From assembly GCA_003290165.1 (NCBI GenBank), contig QNQO01008326.1, positions 124,001 to 188,000 of the forward strand: a stretch of 64,000 nt of DNA. The letters are read 5' to 3'. Source of the DNA: Berberis thunbergii. Taxonomy: Eukaryota; Streptophyta; Magnoliopsida; Ranunculales; Berberidaceae. Shown one piece after another: positions 24,256 to 33,484 of the stretch. The first letter of the stretch is position 1, and the number at the start of each line of letters is the position of its first letter. The notes beneath the pieces are model-generated. The model saw only the letters and a program-made list of their open reading frames with translations. It was not told the origin of the DNA and ran no database searches. The translations under genes were made by a program, and so were the position numbers.

Positions 24256-25698
24256 TAGGGGTGGGCAAACGGGTCAAGGAATTGCAGATTCAAATCAAAC
24301 CGGACCGTTTAGAGGAAAACGGTTCGGTTCCTTAAAATGTAAATTAGGAAACGATCCGGATCCGTAATAGAACGGATCGAGTCCAGTTCCAAAAATCTGA
24401 AATCAAACGGTCCGGTTCCGACCCGTTTGATTAAAAAGATTTTATTATTTTTAATATAATATTACTTCATTCTCTTTAACCATGGGTTTACTGTCAAACC
24501 CTCTTTCGAAATGTCCACCAATTTCTTCCTCCTCTCTGTCTATCTCACATGTTCATCTCTTTACATAACCCCCTCACCCCAAATGTCCCGAGTAAGAACA
24601 TTCACAGCCATAATCTCATGAAATTTCATTGTCTAATGCTAAATCTCCTTCAAGAACTACTGGATTTGTGTATAGCAACACAAAGACATGGCATCAGGAG
24701 GAACATGAACAACTAAGCAAAGGCAGCGGGGTATCATCTCTACTGCCTCTTTCGTTTTCTCTCTCATCCATTCTTCAACTTAATTTCTGGGGTTTTTCTA
24801 TTTCATTTCTTCTCATCCTCCAATCTCTATACCCCACCTTCCTTCAGTCTGATAAAGCATTTTCGCATGGATGAAAACCACCCTCACTCGTCTCGGATCG
24901 GTGGGGTTGGAGGGGTTGTTGTTGAGGTTCAGTGGGGCGTGAGTATGTTGCCTCCAATTCCAAGGATGATCCCGCCAGGGAGGCTACCAACTTCACTTCC
25001 CAGGTTATCATCATGAACCACCCTGGTCAGATTGGAAATGGATATGCACCGGTGCTCGATTGCCACACTTCCCACATTGTTGTCAAGTTATCTAAAATCC
25101 TGACCAAGATTGACAAACGATCTGGAAAGGAGCTTGAGAAGGAGCCCAAGTTCTTGAAGAATGGTGATGCTGGTATGGTTAAGATGATTCCCACCAAACC
25201 CATGGTTGTCGAGACTTTCTCCGAGTACCCACCCCTTGGTCATTTTGCTGTGAGAGACATGCGTCAGACTGTTGCTGTTGGAGTCATCAAGAGCGCTGAG
25301 AAGAAGGATCCATCAGGAGCCAAGGTTACTAATTCTGCTGCTAAGAAGAAATAGGGAAGTATGATGTTATTCAACAGTAAGTTTTTGTTATGTTTGTGTT
25401 GTGATGTTTGCAACGTTTATGATTTGCTATTTTTGTTGAGTAGCAACGTCAAGCACCAGAACATGGACAGTCTTTTTGCTACACTCAATACCTTTCTAGT
25501 GACAGCAATCTTCATGCTCCATCCAAGACGAGGAACCGTTTGGAACCGTAGGAACTGGACCGTTTCAAACGGTTCGAGTTAGGTTCGGTTCCAATGTTCA
25601 AAATGAGGGGATCCGGACCGGATCGAATCCGTTAATTTTAAACGGTTCGAGTTAGGTTCCTCCAAATTTGAAATCGATCCGAACCGTGCCCACCCCTA
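24256..25698. mobile_element. HAT-1: non-autonomous hAT element carrying a host gene piece (Pack-hAT)
   Basis: The inverted ends are TAGGGGTGGGCAA on the left and TGCCCACCCCTA on the right, flanked by a perfect 8-bp target duplication GGTGTAGA (24248-24255 and 25699-25706). TAG/CTA ends and 8-bp duplications are hAT hallmarks. Both ends carry repeated ACGGTTCGG/CCGGTTCCG motifs (24300-24430 and 25555-25690), like subterminal transposase-binding repeats. The interior has no transposase but holds the C-terminal part of EF-1alpha and a 5' section of unknown origin (24450-24930). It lies inside the tandem array of TAT-1. Confidence 0.92.
24936..25354 (+). pseudogene. EF-1alpha C-terminal fragment captured in HAT-1
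   Basis: The segment reads [20 protein letters not shown] through [60 protein letters not shown] and a KKK-stop end. This is domain III of translation elongation factor 1-alpha, about 140 of about 447 residues. The GTPase domain that brings aminoacyl-tRNA to the ribosome is absent. The frame is open and ends at a normal stop followed by UTR-like sequence. It joins unrelated sequence at about 24936, so this is a captured 3' gene piece, not a gene. Substitutions such as AVKFAEI to VVKLSKI show relaxed constraint. An in-frame start can be read at the nearby GTG or ATG codons but is probably meaningless. Confidence 0.95.
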
Positions 25699-26340
25699 GG
25701 TGTAGATAGTCTAGAAGGTGGGAGCCTAGTCAGTCCGAATTGATTCTGACGGCTCGCCACGGGACTACTATTTTTCAGCGTGGCCGCCAAATCACCAAAC
25801 GTGGACTTATAGCCCGCGTTGCGAGGGGTAGATATTCTAGAAGGTGGGAACCATGCCAGCCATGACTTGATTCTAACGGTTTGCCACGGGGTCGCTACTC
25901 TTCAGCGTGGCCGCCGAACCCTCCCAAATTTGTAGCTTGGTGCACTCAGGTGTAGATAATTTGGATGGTGGGAGCCTAGTCAGTCCCGAACTATTTTCAA
26001 TGGTTTGCCACTAGACCACTGATCTTCAGCCTGGTCGCCAAACCTCTCTCGAATTCGTAGCCCCACCGAGTGAGGAGGGTGTCGACGGTTTGAAGAGTGA
26101 GAATCTAGTTAGTCCCAAACCATTACTCCCCAAATATGTAGTCTGCCTTGCTCGAACATAAATGATTCAGGAGGTGGGAGCCTAGTCAGTCCCGAACTGA
26201 TTCAGATGGCTTGCCACGAGACCACTTCTCTTTAGCCTGGTCGCCAAACCTTTACTCTCTGAATCTATCGACCACTCTACTCAGTCATAAATGATTCGTA
26301 AGGTGGGAATCTCAAACATCTCTCCACACGACCTTCACTC
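25699..26340. repeat. Diverged tandem array in TAT-1, units about 130 bp
   Basis: Units contain AAGGTGGGAGCCTAGTCAGT followed by a TTGCCAC-rich part and CAGCGTGGCCGCC or CAGCCTGGTCGCC. They begin near 25701, 25830, 25945, 26065 and 26160, with earlier partial units before HAT-1 (24030-24255). The same unit, reverse complemented, forms the array at about 60770-62330 in TAT-2. Long tandem arrays in the 3' untranslated region are known for Tat-lineage elements. Confidence 0.8.
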
Positions 26341-26905
26341 TTCCCTAGGACAGAGGACACAAATATGAATTTAGCTGAGTTACCGCCTTCATGCTCAAAC
26401 GGATTGACATTCTAACATTAGAGAAGACCATTCGTGTTGTATAAAGATAGTACAGCCGATGCCCAGATAAAATCTAATTAGGATGCTAACCCGAGCTTAC
26501 GACGCCTAACTCGACACAAGTGCTTTGACGCGTACATTCGGCTACCATAGCTTGCCCACGACAACAACTACAGCTGACTAGTCAGGCAAACAAGGTAAAC
26601 TTTAAGCAGCTTACCTAAGGGACATGACACAACTCGGATGACTCAAGCCCCAGTTAAGTTGTTCGCAACATGCCCTCTATGGTACATAACTATGCAGTAA
26701 TAACCTCGAGTCATTCACGATACAAAACGGTCAAACACTTTACCGCAGACAGACTGAACAACGTCCTATTGATTCAACCAGCCTATACCAAAGTAAGACG
26801 ACAAGGTGAAACGAAAAACATGCAATAGAGACACCAAGTATGAAATGAAAAAATTGTTTTCATTAATGGTCAAAACAAAAAGAGTACAAGCACATAAAAA
26901 TACTC
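26341..26905. other. TAT-1 spacer between tandem array and antisense ORF
   Basis: I see no ORF of note. It is related by reverse complement to about 60199-60760 of TAT-2. On the minus strand TTAATGAAAACAA near 26866 could serve as a polyadenylation signal for the antisense ORF. Confidence 0.45.
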
Positions 26906-29249
26906 CTAATCAGAAGAAGGTACAAAAACGGAAGAGCTAAGCCTAGTGGAAACAGGGGTAGAAGTTGCATCAATAAGGTCACACTTCAGTAGCTCCAATT
27001 TGCTAGTTAGCATATCGACCTGAGACTGCGTTGTGGCTAGACTGCTCTTCACAACACTGAGTTCATGCCATCCTAGTTCGAGTTGGTCCTTGGCCTTCCT
27101 CGCCTCTCGAGCATAGAACTCCACATCGGATTCCAACTGTTGCTTCTCAACAGCCCAGTCAGCTTCCTTCGAAGCACTCTCTTCAGCAAAAGTACAACTC
27201 AGAATGCGCCTTAGCCGCAACTTTCTGCGTAACCTCGACTTCTAGGAGGAATCAGCACAACTCATGCCTAAGTCCATCCCTCTCGGACACCGCCTTAGTC
27301 AGATTACACTCAAGGTCCTCCAGACGAGCCCTTTGAGCCTTTACTGCCACAATTGATTGATACAACTGCATCTCTTCAACCCGCTTCTTAAGCTGCTCAA
27401 TTTCATGGAGCGCATCAGAATACAACGTCAACACGATCCAAAGTATATACTCTCTTGCGAGCCTCCTTTACTTCCATCCCAGCAACGGCTGGGTGGCTCG
27501 TATGAGACATATCCAACCTAAGATACTTCAAACCCTTGTCCACACGCTCTTTTAGCTTATCCTCTTCGGGTTTCGGAGCATGGTCCATCAGCCAGCTATG
27601 ACGCCTGCTTATATGCTTCCTCGAAGCATACTCAACATCCACCTCTTGGTGCCAGACATGTGAGCTCATCTTTACCAAGTCTGGTGCGAACAAACTTTTT
27701 CGTGCATTTGGATGAAGCTTCCTCTGATCAGGAACTACGCCATTGCCGCCCTTTACGGTTGCCACCGTCCCTTTATTGCGAGATGACGCAACAGGATCCA
27801 GAGGCAAAAAAGGGATCGAAGTATCCAAATGACCTTTCAACAGTTCTAGTTGTGGCCTAGAACGAGACGGTGAGCAATGCGGACTACAGGAGACATGGCC
27901 GATAACACGACCACTTTCAGGCGAGTTAACAATGGGGTGATCAGATTCCACCACCTTAGACGAATCTTCAACAAAGTCATCTACCGGAGTGGCCCCACAC
28001 GAATCAGCGCCAGCAGAAGCCACCATTGCAACCCGCACCAAACGATCATTCAGAGCCTCAACCTGCGCGTCACTAAGGTTCGACCCGTCAGCAACTTTCG
28101 CCAACCGCAAATAATCTTTCTCCAAACCAAAAACATTAGTTTCCGCTTTAACATGCCTAGTGGACTCGCGCTTCTCTCTCATTAGAAAGGGTCATGTCGA
28201 AGACGACCCAGTCTTAACGCGAGGTTTCTTCATCACAAAGGAAGCAAGTGGCTCAGATGGATATTCTGAAACTGACAGAACAAGAGTCTTGGCCCTAGAA
28301 ACTTTCCACTTCGTGGAAGGGGCCTCATCTTCCAGTTTAATGTGCGATTTTCAATACAGAGTGGGGGTGACGTGCCAATTGTCCCACATCCCACTACGGA
28401 CGAAATTGGAAACTCTTATGATATTAACCGCCTCCCTTTTTTCCATGACGTGGAATGTCTCCATGGTGGTTTGCTTCTCTAAGGTAAGGGGAGCAGTGGG
28501 AAACCTTCCTGCAAGAGAGCACAAGCAATGATCACTCAGCCCACTATCAGGCACATCAAGGTCACAGGAAAGGAGTTGAACTTACGAAGCGGCATGAACT
28601 ATCGGTCAAGCGAACGACCCTTGCATCGAAAATATTTCGAATCAGTAGGGGCCAGAAAGCAATACCTCTACCATAAATTGAAATCATTCGGCAAGTTAAC
28701 GAATCAATTTGGAGACTTCATCTTGCAAACAACATTGCTCTGTAGTCGATGAGCGGTCAGCAACTGAATCACCAGCAGGGTCACACTAACACCGGCCTCC
28801 TTAGCACTGAGCAAAATCATGAAAATGATATTGTATCCGTTGATCCCAACTGAGCCGGAGGAATCCCCAAGAAATCCAAGAACTCCCAAATCATGTCCAG
28901 AACTAGGAAACACACTCAAGTTTGAAGCATACGACAAGTCTTCAAAAACTCTAAACTTTGTAAAGATTTCAGCGAGACCAGGCTCGGACAGCAGCATGTC
29001 TTCAAAAAACTCTAGACCTTTAGCCAGAAGAGCATCATCAAGAAGGTTTTCTCGAACCATAAAGAAGACAAACGAACCTTTCAGAACAATATCTTCAAAA
29101 ACAAGTAAAACAAAAGGACCAGTCTCAACTCTACGGATGACCTCTATAGAGGATAGGTTTCCGCCTCTTTTTCGTCGAACCAACGCACGTCCAATTAGTG
29201 CAGCGTGCAACTCAAATAACGATTCAAACTCAATCATCGTGAGCATCAC
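26906..29249 (-). pseudogene. Antisense ORF (aORF) of TAT-1
   Basis: It runs opposite to gag, starting at MLTMIEFESLF (29249) and ending with SSVFVPSSD-stop (26906). Pieces are 28704-29249, 28351-28554, 27415-28182, 27252-27434 and 26906-27220, separated by frameshifts and stops. The N-terminal piece has LSYASNLSVFPSSGHD and LLSAKEAGVSV. The middle has VWHQEVDVEYASRKHISRRH and SWLMDHAPKPEEDKL. The C-terminal third is rich in E, K, Q, L and A in coiled-coil style (IEQLKKRVEEMQ). It resembles plant proteins usually labelled putative gypsy-type transposon protein; that is recall, not a search. The TAT-2 copy is homologous. Its function is unknown, and this copy is broken. Confidence 0.75.
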
Positions 29250-29298
29250 ATCCCTTCAAGAGATGACTTAGCGAACCGATGTGACGTCCCACTAACTC

Positions 29299-29319
29299 GG
29301 GGGGGGGGGGGGGAGTAGC
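29299..29319 (+). promoter_or_regulatory. Polypurine tract of TAT-1 with a 15-G run
   Basis: Fifteen consecutive G followed by AGTAGC lie directly before the right LTR (29320). The same place in TAT-2 has only six C on the plus strand. This is the site where plus-strand DNA synthesis is primed, and its G run has expanded. Confidence 0.85.
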
Positions 29320-29988
29320 TGATGATATATAAAAATGGTAACACTCCTGAGCCAAACACATGTCATGATGATCTCGAGGAACTACGGGTCCAAGCATCGG
29401 CCCAACGCAGATCCAACCCAAGCGGATATAAGCCCGCTCAACTTTAGTCTGCCAAGCAAACTCGGACTCTCAGAGTATGCAAGGCCCACACGTCTCACAA
29501 CCATCCTCAATACCCATAAGCTTTCTTTAGGCAAGTATCTCGAGGATCAACTTCGGATGGGCAATTATAGCTGTTTTCTACTTCCAACTAGGAAGCAAAC
29601 ACCAGAGTATCTTCCACATAGAGAAACTCCTTTCTATGGATTGCTCTTGGATTGGAAACTATCTCCCACGTATCTAGGAGTGTAGAGCTAACATGGAACT
29701 TCCCTCCTACAACACAACTTTTAATTATCTTCACAAAGATTTTGTCCCTAAACTACTACGATGGATTGGTTGAACCATGACTCCTTGCACTATAAATAAG
29801 ACATAAGGTTGGTAAGCTAATGTACGCTGCAAATTCTCTGTTACAGCATTACACCTTCTTCAGATCTTTGTCTGACTTTAGCATCGGAGTGTTATTGGCT
29901 ATCCCACGGTGGTTTGTGGCACACGTGGGTTACTTGTGCAGGTCAGCAGGAACATGGTCAAAGCAGGGAGCGAAAATAAACTGCATCA
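29320..29988 (+). repeat. TAT-1 right LTR (intact)
   Basis: It begins TGATGATATATAAAAATGG and ends AAACTGCATCA. It is the uninterrupted counterpart of the left LTR. CTTCCAACTAGGAAGCAAAC (about 29580-29599) is the empty site matching the ATH-2 insertion point. Confidence 0.93.
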
Positions 29989-29993
29989 ATTAG

Positions 29994-30872
29994 AATTCTT
30001 GAATCTGCAGTTCTTTTCCAGATGCCCAAATTTGCTGCAACAATGACACTTTTGCTTTCAGCAGTGATAACATTTTTTTGTATCACGATTGTCTCTATTA
30101 CAAATTCATACATTTGTTATTTTTGGCATCATCTCTTTTGGTGGACTCGCCTTTCTTCCATCTTCTTTGCTCTCCACCTCTCTAGTCATCGCGAGTATTT
30201 CTCTTGGAAAACTTTTGGGAGTTGAACATGAGCTTTGATTTGAAAACACTTTCAACAGATTGTTCATTGTTTCATCTCAGCTTTATTTGCTCATGAGACT
30301 TTAACGAACCTATCAATTTCTCAATTGATAAAGTGGTGATGTCCTTCGACTCTTCAATGGCAACAACAGTTGAATCATTTTTAGGCAAACTAATCAATAT
30401 TTTCTCAACAACTTGCTAGTTTGAAAGCTCTTCATCAACTGTTTTGATTTGATTCACAATTTCAGCCACTCTAGTAGAGTAATCTTGGATACGTACATTG
30501 AAATTATTTCATCTTCAGATTGTCGAACTCCCTCCGCAAAGCTTGGAGCATGATAGTTCTTTCCTTGTTATCACCTTGGAACACCTTCTGTAATGTCTCA
30601 CAAGCTTCCTTTGTTGTTTTGGATCTTGTAGTTCTTGGAAAATTTTCTCTATTTGCATCTTTCATCTCATCTACTTCAAACTTTTCTCTTTGTGCTGCCG
30701 TAAGTTGACTCTTATCTGCTGGTTCTTGAAACCCTATTTCGACAATGCTCTAAAGCCCTTTTGACAGAAACAAAGTCCTCATCTTCACCTTCCAAAAATA
30801 ATAGTTTGCTCCTCCAAAAATTGGAATAATGGAATTGAAAACTGATGGATCTTTTTTAACACCCGATGACAT
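29994..30872 (-). pseudogene. gag remnant of COP-1
   Basis: The minus strand starts at ATG 30872 with MSSGVKKDPSVFNSIIPIFG, then GGANYYFWKVKMRTLFLSKG, a stop where the family has Trp (GLWSIVE), QLTAAQREKFEVDEMKDAN and CETLQKVFQGD, and an altered C-terminal half. Near 30000-30060 the frame KCHCCSKFGHLEKNCRFKN gives a complete CX2CX4HX4C zinc knuckle, which binds RNA in the particle. TAT-1 inserted directly after this knuckle, separating gag from protease. The family call is firm. Stops and frame changes make it non-functional. Confidence 0.9.
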
Positions 30873-30908
30873 TTTCAAAATATAATAGATGCCAAGTTAT
30901 GAAAGAAC

Positions 30909-30926
30909 AAAACTCTGATACCAATT
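30909..30926 (-). promoter_or_regulatory. Primer-binding site of COP-1
   Basis: The minus strand reads AATTGGTATCAGAGTTTT next to the LTR. TGGTATCAGAG is the initiator tRNA-Met complement used by most copia elements. Confidence 0.9.
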
Positions 30927-31202
30927 TGTTAGACTAGAAGAATGAAAATGAGTTGCTACAACAAAGGTCTTTGCATTTCATTAAGATGAATTATTTTTGG
31001 ATGATTACATTTTATCAACCAAAAACTTTTTAAAGAACAACATTAAAGACTCAAGAAAATTCTTTCATAGAGGGACAAACATGCTTAGCCTAGGAAATCT
31101 TATACATTCACTCAATTCAGGACAACTACAACTACTACAAACTATGGTTGTTGTCATTAAGATGAAACTTCTAGAGCATTAGGAAGTGCGTTAACTCCAA
31201 CA
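30927..31202 (-). repeat. 5' LTR of COP-1
   Basis: On the plus strand it begins TGTTAGACTAG and ends CTCCAACA, so it has TG...CA ends on both strands, and is 276 bp. The next bases (ATGCA, 31203-31207) would be one copy of the target duplication. The partner lies left of the window. Confidence 0.82.
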
Positions 31203-31580
31203 ATGCATATTCCAAAAATATTTATAGTTTATTGACCTGTTAGTAAATATGGGTTTGGGTTGGGAATTACTTTTTTGGCTTCCATTTTAGGTAGTTATGG
31301 AGCTTATGTTGTTTTTTTATCCAAGTACAATCCAACATTCAAACAAGTTGAGGATTTAACTATAAGTTCATGCCTGACTCTACTTTGCAATATAAATGGA
31401 TGTTCAATTACAACCACTGAGGGCTTTGGAAACAGTAAAGATGACTATAATTCAATCCACAAAAGGTTTTCTGGTTTCCATGCGTTTCATGTCTTATGTA
31501 CTCCTGGTGTGTGCATGTTTCTCTTTTCCACCCTCATAAATGTTGAGAAACCCTTCCTGGATTCGCAAAATCACTATGCA

Positions 31581-32171
31581 TGTTGGAATATTAAGCCCGG
31601 TCCAATATCCATAGCCCTAAATTGCATATGTGCTTATCCACGATAGTACACATGAATTTATGGTTGAGTTGTAAGATTGGTACCCATTGATGTAAGTTGC
31701 AATCCCATGACTCCGCTCTCGCTTCTGTTTGATATGATTGGATTCACCATTTCCACAAGTTTTACCTTTTAGAGAATTGACAATATATCATGGTATCAGA
31801 GCATTGGTCATCGGAGGTCGCGGGTTTGAATCTCGTCCAACGCAATCGCTGCGAGATGTTTTAGTATTTTCATCGCGTTTTGCACTGAGGGGAGTGTTGG
31901 AATATTAAGCCCACTTCAATTATCCTTGGGCCTAAATTTCACATGTGCTTATCCACGGTAGTACCGAGTGAATTTACGATGTAGTTGTATGATTGGTACC
32001 CACTAATGTATGTTGCACTCCCACGACCTCGCTCTCGCTTTCACTTGATATGTGATTGGATTCGCCCTTTTTATGTTGCAGTCTCACTACCTCGCTATCA
32101 TTTTTGCTTGATATATGATTGGATTCGCCCTCTATACAAATTTGAGATTTTAGAGAATTTACTATTTATCA
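31581..32171 (+). mobile_element. TRIM-1: miniature LTR retroelement in an AO-A exon
   Basis: Two direct repeats, 31581-31790 and 31895-32171, start TGTTGGAATATTAAGCCC and end ATATATCA or TTTATCA. Between them are a tRNA-Met primer-binding site TGGTATCAGAGCA (31791) and a purine-rich CTGAGGGGAG (31885-31894), with no coding sequence. This is the TRIM layout. The right LTR has an extra internal stretch of about 70 bp that partly repeats GATTGGATTCGCCC. Flanks ATGCA and ATGTC share three of five bases, and joining across them restores the aldehyde oxidase reading TMSEAEK. Insertion was therefore inside coding sequence. Confidence 0.9.
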
Positions 32172-32642
32172 ATGTCAGAAGCTGAAAAGCCAATTGCAGG
32201 CAATCTTTGCCAATTTATTGGTTATCGGCCTACAAGTCTTAAGGACCTTCAGAATCTATTGGAGAACTTAGAAACCAAAAACAAAAATCAAACAAGAATT
32301 TTTGTTGGTAACACTGGTGTGGGCTATTATAAGGAGCTACACCAATATGACATTGGTGTACGGTATATCTCCGAGTTCTTATTAATTAGAAGAAAAAAAA
32401 CACTAACATTGTGATTGGAGCTGCTCTGAGTATAACTAAGGTTGTTCAAGCACTAAAGGAAAAAGGAGAAAACAAGTTCAAATCAAATGGAGAATTGATG
32501 TTTATAAAAAGTGTGGATTGTATGAATAAATTTGGATCTAAATACATTCAAAATACTGCAAGTTTGGAGGGTAATCTGTTTATGTCAAAAAGGCACTATT
32601 TTTTCCTTAGATATTGCTACTATCTTCCTTGCAACTGGTTCA

Positions 32643-33484
32643 TGTTGAGAGTCATCACTGACTCTAGTGCTCTCTAGAAACTTGAAGTTTCTCCCACTCC
32701 ACTCATGATATCTGTAAAAGATAATGAATCTAGAAGCAACTAAAGCCTAAGATATTTGTAGAGAAATTCATAGAAACTGGATCTAATTGGTTTTCTAGAG
32801 GCTTCCATAAGAAAAATCTCAAGTTCTCCACTGACTTCGAACTAGTATAAATAGGGGTGAGGGTTGTGTTGTTAGGGGATGGAAGCAAAACAAGCTCAAT
32901 TGTGAGTTGTGAGCTCAATCAAGAGTAGGTTTGAATTTGTAGGATCTTTGAGAGATCAATAAAATTCAGTGTTTTATAAGTTTAAGTTCTCCCTCAATTT
33001 CTAACAATTTGGTATCAGAGCGGTTAGGGACCATTGTTGAGACCCTGCATGTTGAATATTGTTCATGCGCAGTTCGAGATTGGTCTAAGACCACGCTTAC
33101 TTTGTAGCAAAAAGAAGGTTGCACCTTGTCACGATGGCAGATCTTGTAGGCATAGCTGGTGGGCTTATAAAGCTCAACCATCATAATTATAAGAGTTGGC
33201 AGACAAGGATAAAGTCCTATTTGCAAGGACAAGACTTATGGCAGGTTGTTGGCGTTAGTGGGACTGCACCACATCCAAAGCAGAGCGTTGCTGAATCAGG
33301 AGGTGGGAAGTTAAAGCTGGAGAGACACTTTATGTGCTCAAGACGACAATCGAGGATGAGATGCTTTAGAGCATTGAAAATGCAAACACACCCAAAAGAG
33401 TCGAATACATTTGCATCCCTATTTTTGAAAACAAACAATGCCCGACTGCAGTTCTTGGAGAATGAATTGACGAACTCTAGATAA
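32643..33484 (+). mobile_element. COP-2: 5' fragment of a Ty1/copia element (LTR, PBS, partial gag)
   Basis: The LTR is 32643-33006: it starts TGTTGAGAGTC and ends TTTCTAACA, with TATAAATA at 32846 and AATAAA at 32958. TGGTATCAGAGCGG follows (33010). Gag starts at ATG 33134 as MADLVGIAGGLIKLNHHNYK, then WQTRIKSYLQGQDLWQVV. It changes frame near 33320 and ends in TFASLFLKTNNARLQFLENE at 33484. Protease, integrase, RT and the 3' LTR are missing. The right end lies in unplaceable AT-rich sequence before the last AO-A exon, so a deletion removed both the rest of the element and most of AO-A. Confidence 0.85.

Larger units (their letters stand above)
11672..29988 (+). mobile_element. TAT-1: Tat-type Ty3/gypsy retrotransposon lacking pol
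   Basis: The LTRs are 11672-11947 plus 20733-21111 (split by ATH-2) and 29320-29988. They start TGATGATA and end GCATCA. Flanks are GTTAG on the left (11667-11671) and ATTAG on the right (29989-29993), a 5-bp target duplication with one change. A primer-binding site TGGCGCCGTTTGTGGGGA (21115) and a polypurine tract before the right LTR are present. The sense strand carries only a gag remnant. I see no sense protease, RT or integrase between 22150 and 29300. The antisense strand carries a long degenerate ORF, a feature reported for Tat-lineage elements such as Retand and Grande. It is therefore a non-autonomous element of about 9.5 kb once ATH-2 is set aside. Confidence 0.88.
9827..31202 (-). 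mobile_element. COP-1: Ty1/copia retrotransposon split by nested insertions
   Basis: On the minus strand the order is 5' LTR (30927-31202), primer-binding site, gag (30872 to about 29994), then after the TAT-1 insertion protease, integrase and the first part of RT (11666-9827). The text breaks off at ATH-1 in the RT. RNase H and the 3' LTR must lie left of the window. Protease before integrase before RT is the diagnostic copia order. Its 5' LTR now lies about 90 bases upstream of the first recognisable aldehyde oxidase exon, so COP-1 landed at the 5' side of that gene. Coordinates include the nested elements ATH-2, TAT-1 and HAT-1. Confidence 0.88.

Noticed and set aside
24936..25354. Possibility of a functional EF-1alpha gene
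   Set aside because: Only domain III is present, the GTPase domain is absent, and the piece sits between hAT ends with target duplications.
28160..29271. Plus-strand ORFs in TAT-1 (28160-28531, 28819-29271)
   Set aside because: They are the complement of the antisense ORF, whose minus-strand reading has the homologue in TAT-2.
31791..31812. tRNA-like string TGGTATCAGAGCATTGG followed by GGTTTGAATC
   Set aside because: It is the primer-binding site of TRIM-1 complementary to tRNA-Met. No cloverleaf can be completed.
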